A stretch of DNA of 64,000 bases from G963665005 sp963665005 (GTDB lineage Bacteria > Bacillota > Clostridia > Christensenellales > SZUA-584): NCBI GenBank assembly GCA_963665005.2, contig CAXXTQ010000001.1, positions 310,001-374,000 on the forward strand, read 5' to 3'. A program made the translations under genes and the position numbers. This document shows positions 8,262-16,527 of this stretch, one piece after another (the stretch's first letter is position 1; each line of letters begins with the position of its first letter). Under the pieces are notes generated by a model. That model worked only from the letters and a program-made list of their open reading frames with translations. It was not told the DNA's origin and made no database searches.

Positions 8262-9987
8262 GTTCTTTCAAGATAAATTTGCGATGTCTAAAAAAGGAGC
8301 AACAAACCTCACCATCTCAATCGCTTGGTCGGCGATTATGGATATCAGCTTCATGATTCCGGTCATCTTTGGTTTTCAATTTTTAGACGGTTACTTAAAC
8401 GCTCTTCTAAATACTTCGGGCAGCCCGGGAAACGGTGTTCTTTATTATTTGATCATGGCCGCGGCTGCTTTGCTTGTCATGTTTGTAATTGCCTATTTCC
8501 AGTACGACTCGGCTTACACCCGGATTTACGAGGAAAGCGCCCGCAGGCGGATCAGCCTAGCCGAAACGCTGCGAAAGCTGCCGCTCGCGTTCTTTGGGAA
8601 AAAGGATATTGCAGACCTCAGCGCAACGATCATGGAGGACGCTACGCAAATAGAGCAACTTTTCTCCCATGCGGTGCCTCAGATTTTTGCAGCAGCAGTG
8701 ACGATCGTTATTATGGGCGTTATGATGTTTATTTACAACTGGCAGATGTCCCTTGCCGTATTCTGGGTGGTTCCGGTTGCGCTTTTGGTATTCTATCTGT
8801 CACGAAAGTTTCAAAAAAGGCTGCATACAAAAATATACCATATAAAAAGAGATATTTCGGATAATATTCAGGAGGGGCTGGACTCCGTCCATGAAATCAA
8901 GTCGTATAACCGGGAAGATGATTATGCGAACACTTTAAACACAAAGCTGGATAATTACGAGAAGTTTTTAATTGGTAATGAATTGCTGCTCGGTGCACTG
9001 ATCAATTTTACCCATGTGTTATTAAAGCTTGGGCTGCCCAGCGTAATACTGGCCGGTGCATATCTTTTAGCCACCGGGTCTGTGAGTGTATTTTCTTATC
9101 TTGTTTTTCTCGTTGTAGCGGCACGTGTTTATAACCCAATAATGGAGGTTCTGGAAAATCTGGCGGTGCTGCTGTACCTGAGCGTGCGCATAAAGCGTAT
9201 GAAAGAAATGGACGCGATGCCAAGACAGGAAGGCAAAACAGAGTTTCATCCTAAGAACTACGATATTGAATTTAACGACGTAGATTTTTCATATATAGAA
9301 GGAGTACAGACGTTAAAAGATGTAAGCTTTACCGCAAAGCAGGGTAACGTAACGGCACTTGTAGGTCCTTCGGGCGGCGGAAAGAGCACAGTCGCGAAGC
9401 TGTCCGCACGCTTCTGGGATATCGACAAAGGCACAATCACGCTGGGCGGAGAGGATATCTCCAGGATTGATCCCGAAACCCTATTGAACTATTATTCAAT
9501 CGTGTTCCAGGATGTGACTCTATTTAATTCCAGCGTAATGGACAATATTCGGCTGGGTAAGAAAAATGCAACGGATAAAGAGGTCATGCAGGCGGCACGG
9601 TTGGCTCAGTGTGATGAGTTCGTAAAAAGGCTGCCTAAAGGATACAATACCCGGATCGGAGAAAACGGAGAGAAACTGTCCGGCGGCGAACGTCAGCGCA
9701 TATCCATCGCCAGAGCCATGCTGAAGGATGCGCCAATTATCCTTCTTGATGAGGCCACAGCTTCCCTTGATGCGGAAAACGAAAGTAAGATTCAAAGTGC
9801 GCTCAGTGAGTTGATCAAGAACAAAACGGTTTTGATCATTGCGCATCGTATGAGAACTGTTTCAGGAGCGGATAAGATCGTTGTGATCAAAGACGGCGCC
9901 ATCGCGGAGACGGGCACGCCTTTGGAGTTAAAGGAAAAGCAAGGGCTCTTTGCATCAATGTTAAAGACACAGTATCAAGGCAATTAA
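8254..9987 (+). CDS. ABC exporter half-transporter, subunit 2
   Basis: A 577-residue protein from the ATG at 8254, which has a GAAGGAG site and overlaps the end of subunit 1; the frame is open further upstream only as a shadow of that gene. There are six membrane segments, then Walker A GPSGGGKST, signature KLSGGERQR, Walker B IILLDEATASLD and H-loop IAHR. Both ATP sites of the heterodimer look functional. It shares the domain order of subunit 1 but is clearly diverged, as in heterodimeric exporters. Confidence 0.92.
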   Translation: MLKFFQDKFAMSKKGATNLTISIAWSAIMDISFMIPVIFGFQFLDGYLNALLNTSGSPGNGVLYYLIMAAAALLVMFVIAYFQYDSAYTRIYEESARRRISLAETLRKLPLAFFGKKDIADLSATIMEDATQIEQLFSHAVPQIFAAAVTIVIMGVMMFIYNWQMSLAVFWVVPVALLVFYLSRKFQKRLHTKIYHIKRDISDNIQEGLDSVHEIKSYNREDDYANTLNTKLDNYEKFLIGNELLLGALINFTHVLLKLGLPSVILAGAYLLATGSVSVFSYLVFLVVAARVYNPIMEVLENLAVLLYLSVRIKRMKEMDAMPRQEGKTEFHPKNYDIEFNDVDFSYIEGVQTLKDVSFTAKQGNVTALVGPSGGGKSTVAKLSARFWDIDKGTITLGGEDISRIDPETLLNYYSIVFQDVTLFNSSVMDNIRLGKKNATDKEVMQAARLAQCDEFVKRLPKGYNTRIGENGEKLSGGERQRISIARAMLKDAPIILLDEATASLDAENESKIQSALSELIKNKTVLIIAHRMRTVSGADKIVVIKDGAIAETGTPLELKEKQGLFASMLKTQYQGN

Positions 9988-10001
9988 TATTATTTAACAA
10001 C

Positions 10002-10054
10002 TATAGGCTGCTGATTTTGGAGTAATATGCAACTCTATTAGCCAGCAGCCTATA
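10002..10054. repeat. 12-bp inverted repeat with a 29-base loop
   Basis: TATAGGCTGCTG (10002-10013) pairs perfectly with CAGCAGCCTATA (10043-10054). No T-run follows on the plus strand, so it is not a standard terminator. It separates the ABC genes from the DtxR-like gene and could cap the mRNA end or serve as a binding site. Confidence 0.55.
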
Positions 10055-10090
10055 AAAATCTTAATTATAACGACAAACCGGAGTGATGAT

Positions 10091-10474
10091 GTGAAAACCC
10101 TTACGCCTTCAAAACAACATTATATAAAAGAAATACATATTTTATCTTCTGGCAGCGAAGGGGTTCATATAACTGAAATAGCCAAGAGACTTGGAGTAAC
10201 AAAAGCCAGTGTCTGCACGGCTATGAAGGTGCTACAAAAAGAGAACCTGGTTTACAGGAATGGTAAACACTTGATTTTTCTTACTGAAGCAGGGAAAATG
10301 CAAGCGCTTAAGCTAATAAAGAAATTTGGCATCATCAAAAAATTCTTGATAGAAGTATTGCACGTTAACCACCAAACCGCTGAATTGGATTCTTGTGCGC
10401 TTGAGCATGTTATCAGCAATGAAACATTACACTCAATGTGCAGGTTTTTGGGCTATAAACAAAACCTAGAATAA
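10091..10474 (+). CDS. DtxR/MntR-family metal-dependent regulator
   Basis: A 127-residue protein from a GTG with a CGGAG site. The N-terminal winged helix is typical (HITEIAKRLGVTKASVCTAM, about residues 21-40). The C-terminal half has the dimerisation/metal site, with C-x-x-E-H in DSCALEHVIS, as in the DtxR ancillary and primary metal sites. The C-terminal SH3 domain of full DtxR is absent, so it is MntR-like in size. It probably senses Fe or Mn. It follows the ABC exporter pair, but the inverted repeat between them suggests separate expression. Confidence 0.85.
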   Translation: MKTLTPSKQHYIKEIHILSSGSEGVHITEIAKRLGVTKASVCTAMKVLQKENLVYRNGKHLIFLTEAGKMQALKLIKKFGIIKKFLIEVLHVNHQTAELDSCALEHVISNETLHSMCRFLGYKQNLE

Positions 10475-10746
10475 TGATTGTTGACTAAAGAAATTATATT
10501 GTCAATGATTTGTTTATTTTTGTATAAAACTTGAACCTCTCCGGATTTTCTTCTATACGTCAGAAAAATTGAGCAATTGGGAGCAGCCAGGTTTTTTACC
10601 ATATTTTTACTACATTTTTTGTAGTAAAGCATGGATTTCGGGATACTTTTAAGACCAAATGGACACAGTGGAAACGCTCAAAATGCCTTTAAATAGACAC
10701 TTTCCCTGGTTTCATCGTCTGTGTTTCGAAGGGTAGACCTATTGCT
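10475..10746. other. Non-coding stretch between dtxR-like gene and tRNA-like tail
   Basis: No credible gene. A small TACTACA/TGTAGTA hairpin with a T5 loop lies at 10608-10626. The rest is AT-rich sequence leading into the tRNA-like tail. I see no 5' half of a tRNA (no D-arm consensus) upstream of the tail. Confidence 0.5.
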
Positions 10747-10795
10747 ATTGCCTCCTAAGCGAGGGATCGCGCGTTCAAATCGCGCGGGTGTGCCA
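10747..10795 (+). other. tRNA-Arg(CCT)-like 3' half, putative attachment core (copy 1)
   Basis: The sequence has an anticodon-loop-like CTCCTAA (10752-10758), a perfect 5-bp T-stem with TTCAAAT loop, and a GGGTGTGCC acceptor-like end, but no D-arm or 5' acceptor strand. The 3' side is one base short for a standard acceptor plus CCA. The segment from anticodon loop to 3' end is just what tyrosine integrases use as attachment sites in tRNA genes. Related tails occur at 25180-25223 and 40605-40647. Confidence 0.6.
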
Positions 10796-10796
10796 A

Positions 10797-10830
10797 AAGC
10801 CGCAAAACCTTTGTTTTTGCGGTTTTTTTA
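10797..10830 (+). terminator. Rho-independent terminator after the tRNA-like tail
   Basis: CCGCAAAA (10800-10807) pairs with TTTTGCGG (10815-10822), followed by T7. It resembles the terminator of a tRNA transcription unit and supports the view that the tail derives from a tRNA locus. Confidence 0.75.
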
Positions 10831-10920
10831 TTTTGTCGATATTTCATGCAATCTATCCGTATAATTATACACAGCTCACCAGCCGGCTCGAATCAACTTT
10901 AGTAAATCTGCTAATAGGTA

Positions 10921-11232
10921 TTAGCAGACCTTTATTTGCATAGGTGAACACCTTTCGGCCTGTTTTAAAGTTCTGGCAGAACCTGTGTTGACGAGTTCCG
11001 CTAAAGTCTGAACCAGCTCAGGAGAGCTTTTCAACTGTTCAATCAGGCCTGTCAGATTAATTGTATTTTGCTGCTCCGGCGGTTTTATACTGCGCAGATC
11101 AGAATTAGAATAAAACGCTACCTCAAATTTCTGAGCATTGATCTTACGATCTTCATCCAAAATATGCGCGTATACCTTAGTGTCACGTGGCGTATTAAAA
11201 TGGCGAAAAGAGTACGATAGTATGAAGGTTGA
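10921..11232 (-). pseudogene. Probable tyrosine recombinase/integrase C-terminal remnant
   Basis: The minus-strand frame is open from 11232 but has no ATG; a TTG at 11160 gives 79 residues. The translation contains TPRDTKVYAHILDEDRK followed by NAQKFEVAFY, which resembles the C-terminal end of phage/ICE integrases around the catalytic Tyr (TxxVYAHxL). An FRHF just upstream could be the collapsed R-H box. The catalytic domain is otherwise missing. It lies about 130 bp from the tRNA-like tail, where the integrase of an element inserted in a tRNA gene would lie. The identification is from motif memory and should be tested. Confidence 0.5.
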
Positions 11233-11413
11233 TCAAGCCAAGCGGCTGAACGTGAAGTTTATCCCCATAATCTTGGGAGCCCCTTGCCCATCACCCGTGA
11301 GTACAACCTCTTTAAAATGTATTCTACTGAAATGAATCAGAACCTTTATTTGGCTTGTGTTGCTTGATATAATATTCCTTCTACATTCTAATTATTTTAT
11401 TATCACTGTTAAC

Positions 11414-12946
11414 TCACTCTCCCACCCTTTTCAAGCGTTCAAAAAAACCATGAAGCTCAACCATGTAATCAGCATATAAATCAATATGCTTTGCATACTT
11501 CTCTTGCATCCCGGGCTTTGGGTGATATTTCTTGTCTGCTTTAACAAACTGTCTGGCTGTATCTTTCATGTCACCAAATACACCAATCGCATTACCCGCA
11601 ATTATGGCAGCGCCCCACATCGCAACATCTTCGCGATTTAGTGTTTGATAACGTTTATTCTGTGCGTCAGCACACATTTGTGTCCAGACGGGCGATTTTG
11701 CTCCGCCGCCTATTATTTTAATATCATTGATATCATATTCGGGGAATAACCGCTCGATGCTTCTTAAACACAATGTAAAATCATAAGTGAAACTTTCGAG
11801 CAGCGCGCGGTAAAAGTGCTCTTTTTTATGGCTCCAGTCATGCCCCATCCAAAGCCCTTTTAACGTACCGTCCAGAGGCATAGAACTTCCTCCCAAAAGC
11901 CCTATCGCCATAAGGCCGTCGCAGCCAATCGGCAGTGCATCAACTTTTTTATCCATTTGTATAAACATTTCATTGGCAGAAACGCCTTGCTGATTTACAA
12001 AAGTGTTCATAAACCAGTCAAGCGTTATGCCCGAACCGGCAGCAAAATGAACTGCGTAAAATTCACCCGGCACAGCTGACGGCACAACGTCCAGCCGCCG
12101 CTTTTCGTAATCCGGGCGGTATTCTTCTACGCATGTGCTTATCATACCGTATGAAGATGCTTCAAATATTGTGTTTCCGGGTTCCACTATTGCTGCTCCA
12201 AGCGCTCCTGCTGCTTTATCTCCTGCGCCTGAAACAAGCGGTATGCCTTCTTTCAAGCCTATTTGTTTTGCCATACGCACGCTGAGTCGCCCGCATATAT
12301 AATTTGACGGCACTATTTTTGGCAGATACCTTTTATCTAATCCGATTGCTCCGCATATATCATCCGACCATTGGTCTTTTTGCACATCCACAAGCCCCGT
12401 CCATTGCGTATACGAACGGTCAATAATCGCCTCTTCAATCGGCATATCTCCAAGTTTCCCGATAATGTATCCGCTTATCATAAGATATTTGGCAATTTTT
12501 TTGCTCTGTTTCGGGAAATCCTTTTTGAACCATTCATATTTTGGAGCCATTTGCGGAAAATTCGTACCTGCTATTCCAAGGAATTTTTCTTTCAACTCTG
12601 CCATCTGCCGTTCGGCATACGGCATATACCGGCTGTCTAAAGAACACGACCATGTAGTAATATCATTCCAGTCTTTGTCAACACCCATGAAACCTGCCAT
12701 TTGCCCAGTAAAAGCAATTGCCTCAATGTTGTCGGCACGGTCTCCAAGTGCGTACGATACCTTTCTTACGCACTTAATCACCGATTCAAAGAGCTCTTCG
12801 CCTTGTTGAATAAAAACTCCCGGGCTTGGACGATAATCTTTTACCGGTTCGCTCGAAGTTGCTATGCAGTTGCTTTCAGTATCATATACGCCCGCTTTTA
12901 TAAAACTGGTTCCAAGGTCTATGGCCATCAGCAATGTTTTTCGCAT
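11414..12946 (-). CDS. FGGY-family carbohydrate kinase (xylulokinase-like)
   Basis: A 510-residue kinase. The ATG at 12946 is chosen because of its AGAAGGGA site and because the FGGY fold begins there (AIDLGTSFIKAG, phosphate loop 1); the frame is open for 48 more codons with no homology. GAGDKAAGALGAAIVEPGN and IIGGGAKSPVWTQMCAD are typical FGGY ATP-binding and C-terminal signatures. It phosphorylates a sugar or polyol, probably a ketose or a deoxy/branched sugar processed by the neighbouring isomerase and dehydrogenases. It is the last gene of a minus-strand operon starting at 19875. The exact substrate cannot be told. Confidence 0.88.
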   Translation of the reverse strand: MRKTLLMAIDLGTSFIKAGVYDTESNCIATSSEPVKDYRPSPGVFIQQGEELFESVIKCVRKVSYALGDRADNIEAIAFTGQMAGFMGVDKDWNDITTWSCSLDSRYMPYAERQMAELKEKFLGIAGTNFPQMAPKYEWFKKDFPKQSKKIAKYLMISGYIIGKLGDMPIEEAIIDRSYTQWTGLVDVQKDQWSDDICGAIGLDKRYLPKIVPSNYICGRLSVRMAKQIGLKEGIPLVSGAGDKAAGALGAAIVEPGNTIFEASSYGMISTCVEEYRPDYEKRRLDVVPSAVPGEFYAVHFAAGSGITLDWFMNTFVNQQGVSANEMFIQMDKKVDALPIGCDGLMAIGLLGGSSMPLDGTLKGLWMGHDWSHKKEHFYRALLESFTYDFTLCLRSIERLFPEYDINDIKIIGGGAKSPVWTQMCADAQNKRYQTLNREDVAMWGAAIIAGNAIGVFGDMKDTARQFVKADKKYHPKPGMQEKYAKHIDLYADYMVELHGFFERLKRVGE

Positions 12947-12980
12947 CTTTTTCCCTTCTAAAAATGTGCCTAATCGGTAA

Positions 12981-13757
12981 TCAAACTCCGGTGTCCGTCT
13001 TTTCCTGATTCGGCTGTCCGTTCCATGCAGAAAGCCCGCCGTCAACCGGCAGGTTAACTCCGCAGATATGTGTTGCCTGGTCAGAAGCAAGATATACTAT
13101 TGCGTTTGCGCACCACTCCGGTTCACATAATGCTCTTGCAGGCATGTTTTTTCTAAAACTCTCCAGTACAGTCTCAGAAGCACCGGTCATAAACATAGGT
13201 GTTTTAACGGCCGATGGTGATATGATATTTACACGCACACCCTGCATCGAATAATCCATCGCAACCGCTCTTGACATCGCCATTACAGCGCCTTTGGTCG
13301 CGCAGTAAAGCGACATGTTATAATCTCCGCCCATTCCCGATACCGAAGCAACGTTGACAATAGCGCCCTTGTTCTTGGCCAGCATCTGCGGCCCGAAAGC
13401 TTTCATAGTATGAAAAGTTCCGCGTACGTTTACATCAAACTGAAAATCATAGTCTTCTTCGGACGCGTCTTCTATCTGTCCGACGCGAAAAACTCCCGCG
13501 CAGTTTGCTAAAACATCAGCCCCGCCCTCTTTTTTTACCATTTCGGCAAGCGCCGCGACCTGATCCCATTTTCCTACATCCACCGCCTGACTGAAAACCA
13601 TACCTTCGTTCGCGAGCGCAGAGAGTTCTATATAAGCCTCTTCAAGATTATTCTCTTTCCAATCAGTCATAAATACTCTGTTGCCCAACGCAGCAAACGC
13701 TATTGCCGTCGCCTTGCCGACGCCGCTTGCAGCACCTGTTATAACTACATTACGCAT
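12981..13757 (-). CDS. Short-chain dehydrogenase/reductase
   Basis: A 258-residue classical SDR. The cofactor loop is TGAASGVG (about 7-14), followed by NCAGV, and the catalytic residues are in ASVSG and YCATK (YxxxK). Asp at the end of beta-2 (MTDW) suggests NAD(H) rather than NADP(H). The gene sits between the VOC gene (12 bp upstream) and the FGGY kinase (34 bp downstream), in a sugar operon that contains a second SDR. It probably oxidises a sugar or sugar acid ring hydroxyl. Confidence 0.9.
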   Translation of the reverse strand: MRNVVITGAASGVGKATAIAFAALGNRVFMTDWKENNLEEAYIELSALANEGMVFSQAVDVGKWDQVAALAEMVKKEGGADVLANCAGVFRVGQIEDASEEDYDFQFDVNVRGTFHTMKAFGPQMLAKNKGAIVNVASVSGMGGDYNMSLYCATKGAVMAMSRAVAMDYSMQGVRVNIISPSAVKTPMFMTGASETVLESFRKNMPARALCEPEWCANAIVYLASDQATHICGVNLPVDGGLSAWNGQPNQEKTDTGV

Positions 13758-13769
13758 GTTTTTACCTCC

Positions 13770-14168
13770 TTACAATATCTGTGTCAATTCTATATGTTCA
13801 TTGTCCGGCCCTCGGAAAAATATCCATTTTGTACCGTTCTCCAGCATATCTTCACAATACATATGCTTTTTGGTTTCAAACTTTATGCCTTTTGATTTAA
13901 GCTCTTTTGTAAATCCGTCAAGGTCATCCACCAGCATCGCAACATGGTCGGTCATGCCGTCTCCCGGATTCTTTCCTATCTCTCTTTGTACCAGTTCAAG
14001 ACATAAGCTTCCCTTTTTTACAAACGCACACGTAAACGTATTGCCGTCCGCGTCAAACGTACACTGCCATACACTCTCAAGCCCGAGTATTTCTTTATAA
14101 AATTTCTTTGAACGTTCCACATCGTCCACAAATATTCCTACATGCGCCAGTCCTGTTACCTGTGCCAT
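13770..14168 (-). CDS. VOC/glyoxalase-fold protein
   Basis: A 132-residue protein with two beta-alpha-beta-beta-beta VOC units. Candidate metal ligands are H10 (GLAHVGIF), E near residue 56 (LCLELVQ), H near residue 75 (TDHVAMLV) and E near residue 126 (NEHIELTQ), the usual four positions of this fold. The family includes glyoxalases, epimerases and dioxygenases. Here it is flanked by a TIM-barrel isomerase gene and an SDR gene, so an isomerase/epimerase or lyase step in sugar catabolism is plausible. Nothing in the sequence fixes the reaction. Confidence 0.85.
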   Translation of the reverse strand: MAQVTGLAHVGIFVDDVERSKKFYKEILGLESVWQCTFDADGNTFTCAFVKKGSLCLELVQREIGKNPGDGMTDHVAMLVDDLDGFTKELKSKGIKFETKKHMYCEDMLENGTKWIFFRGPDNEHIELTQIL

Positions 14169-14226
14169 TCGTTTCTCCTTTCATATTAAAGCCTTGTTTC
14201 TGTACATGCTGTCATAGTTCTTTTTA

Positions 14227-14262
14227 GCAATAGAATCGGCAATATGCTGCCGATTCTATTGC
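14227..14262. repeat. Perfect 15-bp intra-operon hairpin
   Basis: GCAATAGAATCGGCA (14227-14241) and its exact complement (14248-14262) with a 6-base loop lie in the gap between the isomerase and VOC genes. There is no U-tract in either direction. An mRNA processing or stabilising element that sets differential expression within the operon is the likely role. Confidence 0.65.
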
Positions 14263-14315
14263 CTAGTATGAGAAAAGTTCTTTAGCCTGTTATTAAATTT
14301 AAACATTTTATGATT

Positions 14316-15161
14316 CTATACGAGCTTTTTCTCTGCCTCTTCAAGAACCTTGAGCCCGTCTATCCAATACTTATCCGTTTGGAAACGAGAACCGTCACAT
14401 CTTTCCATATAATCGAAAAAGAACGCAACGGGCGGCAGCAATTCAAGCGCAAGATATCCATCATATCCTATATCTTTGAGCGTTTGCAGTATTTTTACGA
14501 AATCATGCGACCCCGTTCCCGGAGCCTCTCTTCCGCTGTCCGAAAGATGAATATGCACAAGATAATCTTTTTGATCGATAAGCGCCTGATACATGTCCTT
14601 TTCTTCAAATTGCATATGGAAAAAGTCCCCGTGCACCCCTATGTTAGGCATGTCTACTGCTTTTACCCACCTAACTGCTTCTGCAAGTGTATTAATAAGA
14701 TGATTGTCATATCTATTCCAAGCTTCAAGGCAAAGTGTGACATCATGCTTTTGAGCATATTCCGTAGAGATACGCATACTTTCAACACCATACTTAAACT
14801 CGTCCTCAGGATCCGCAAGCGGTACCGGTTTTAAAAACTCACCAGGATATACGATAGCCATGTGGCAGTCCTGCTCAGAAGCAAAATCTATTGTTTTTTT
14901 CATATAATCAATTGATTTTTTACGAACTCTTGTTATTGGGCTGGAGAGGCAGGTTCCTTCTAGAAACACGCTGCACATCGAACCCATCTTCAATCCTTCG
15001 CCTTCAAGGATTTCTTTTATCTCTTTGGATTTTTCATAGTAATCATTGAATCCGGGTATTTCTACATATTTAAACCCGCATCTGGCTGCCCTTTTGAAAG
15101 ATTCAGCTATATCCTCCACTGGGCGGTTTATCATTGAATTGTACTCATATTTGAATTGCAT
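14316..15161 (-). CDS. Sugar phosphate isomerase/epimerase (TIM barrel, AP endonuclease 2 fold)
   Basis: A 281-residue protein of the xylose-isomerase-like TIM-barrel family. Metal-binding residues are visible in LCLEAWNRYD (E), NIGVHGDFFHMQFEE (D/H), HIHLSDSGREAPGTGSHDF (H, D) and YLALELLP (E near the C-terminus), the layout of sugar epimerases such as the IolE/IolI and tagatose 3-epimerase groups. It begins at an ATG after a GGAGG site. It probably interconverts the imported sugar or its oxidised form before phosphorylation. Confidence 0.88.
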   Translation of the reverse strand: MQFKYEYNSMINRPVEDIAESFKRAARCGFKYVEIPGFNDYYEKSKEIKEILEGEGLKMGSMCSVFLEGTCLSSPITRVRKKSIDYMKKTIDFASEQDCHMAIVYPGEFLKPVPLADPEDEFKYGVESMRISTEYAQKHDVTLCLEAWNRYDNHLINTLAEAVRWVKAVDMPNIGVHGDFFHMQFEEKDMYQALIDQKDYLVHIHLSDSGREAPGTGSHDFVKILQTLKDIGYDGYLALELLPPVAFFFDYMERCDGSRFQTDKYWIDGLKVLEEAEKKLV

Positions 15162-15312
15162 TTATTATCCTCCCGTTTTATCAAAAAATTCTCTTTACTA
15201 TACCATAATCTACATTACTTAAATTCATTCCATCATCAATGGCCCGCCATTGTATAATAATTTTCATTCAAAACATTACTTTTCTCAATTGCTTTTTACG
15301 TTTAATTCACAA

Positions 15313-15353
15313 GGAGCCGTATTATTTCGGTATTTTACCTATAATACAGCTCC
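15313..15353. repeat. Hairpin between binding-protein and isomerase genes
   Basis: GGAGCCGTATTATT (15313-15326) pairs, with a wobble, with AATAATACAGCTCC ending at 15353. No U-tract follows on the minus strand. Hairpins behind binding-protein genes in ABC operons often protect the upstream message so that the binding protein is made in excess. Confidence 0.5.
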
Positions 15354-15376
15354 TCAATGAATCGCTTACTCGTCTA

Positions 15377-16426
15377 TTATTCTATTGCCGCTACTTCCTC
15401 TTCTGTCAAAAGACCGTATTCGAGATACAAAGCAATATAATCATCTACATTGCTTTTATCAATATATATAACATCAATATTGTATTCGACCTGTTCTTCG
15501 GCTCCGCTTAACAGCTCATCGGCAGCTTTTAGCTCCAGCTGGGCATAGTTTGAAGCATCCTGCAAAATCGTTCCTGTGTATTTGTCCTGCTTTATTGCAA
15601 GAAGGGCAGCAGCTAATCCGTCAACACCAAAAGTCAGCATGTTATCAAAAGTAGGATCATCCTTAACTGCTTCTCTGCAAGCCATTGCCGCAACATCAGC
15701 AACAGTCAGGCAACAATCAATCTTTCCGTAAGATTGTACCCAGTCTTCCATTGTGGCCATTGCGTCTGCCTCGCTGACTTCTTCCAGCGTAATTTCTGCA
15801 GCCACATTTACATCGGTGCGTTTGTCAACAAATATGTCATGGAACGCTTCGAACCTGGTCATAGGTATAATATTTCCGGGCAGCATGTTCATCAGTACAG
15901 CCACACCGTTCTCGGGGCATAACTCGGCTGCTTTTTCAGCCAATACGGCACCCTGCTCATACGGATCGGCACCAATATTTGAAGTTCCTTCAACTTCAAT
16001 TTTTCCGTCTGTAGAAATACACTTAATGCCAGCGTCTACCAATTTCTGAACATAATATTTCTGTGACTCCGGATCATTTGGCTGGATTATAACTAAGTCA
16101 TATTTCTTAGTTATACAATCTTCAATTAATGAATTTTGTTTATCAATATCGCCCTGAGAGTCATACACATCAACCGTAAATACATCGCTGTAATCTGCTG
16201 CCGCTTGTTTCTCGGCTTCGCTTGCCATCCAAGCTGCAAAAGGATCTGATAATGTCCGAGCAATATAAGCAATTCTCGGCAACTCAGTACTTTCAGCTTC
16301 GGTATTTGCCCCATTGTCCGCAGATGAAGAATCGCTCGACGTACCTGTGTTGCTGCAGGCAGCCGCACTTAAAATTAAGCACCCTACAACTAACATTAAA
16401 ATTATTTTCCTAATAGACCTTTTCAT
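15377..16426 (-). CDS. Sugar ABC transporter substrate-binding lipoprotein
   Basis: A 349-residue lipoprotein from the ATG at 16426 (TAGGAGG upstream), with a signal peptide ending in LSAAAC (lipid-carrying Cys24) and a Ser/Asn-rich linker. The rest is a periplasmic-binding-protein type I fold as in RbsB/MglB, with IAYIARTLSDPFAAWM as the first beta-alpha unit and DLVIIQPNDPES for the second. It captures the sugar outside the membrane and hands it to the permease encoded just downstream of the ATPase gene. An aromatic-lined pocket suggests a pentose, hexose or polyol; I cannot be more specific. Confidence 0.92.
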   Translation of the reverse strand: MKRSIRKIILMLVVGCLILSAAACSNTGTSSDSSSADNGANTEAESTELPRIAYIARTLSDPFAAWMASEAEKQAAADYSDVFTVDVYDSQGDIDKQNSLIEDCITKKYDLVIIQPNDPESQKYYVQKLVDAGIKCISTDGKIEVEGTSNIGADPYEQGAVLAEKAAELCPENGVAVLMNMLPGNIIPMTRFEAFHDIFVDKRTDVNVAAEITLEEVSEADAMATMEDWVQSYGKIDCCLTVADVAAMACREAVKDDPTFDNMLTFGVDGLAAALLAIKQDKYTGTILQDASNYAQLELKAADELLSGAEEQVEYNIDVIYIDKSNVDDYIALYLEYGLLTEEEVAAIE

Positions 16427-16527
16427 ATAATAACCTCCTATTATTTTATTGGCATTTTTCTGCCAAACTTTATATTCAACGGAGCCCTGCAGCAAGTTAG
16501 ATTTTGGCCCGAGACCGTTTTTTACTG

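Noticed and set aside
10002..10054. MITE or IS ends around the 12-bp inverted repeat
   Set aside because: Only one short pair with a 29-base loop, no target duplication and no second copy in the window.
10747..10795. Functional tRNA-Arg gene
   Set aside because: Only the anticodon loop to 3' end is present; no D-arm or 5' acceptor strand, and the acceptor side is one base short. The same holds for the copies at 25180 and 40605.
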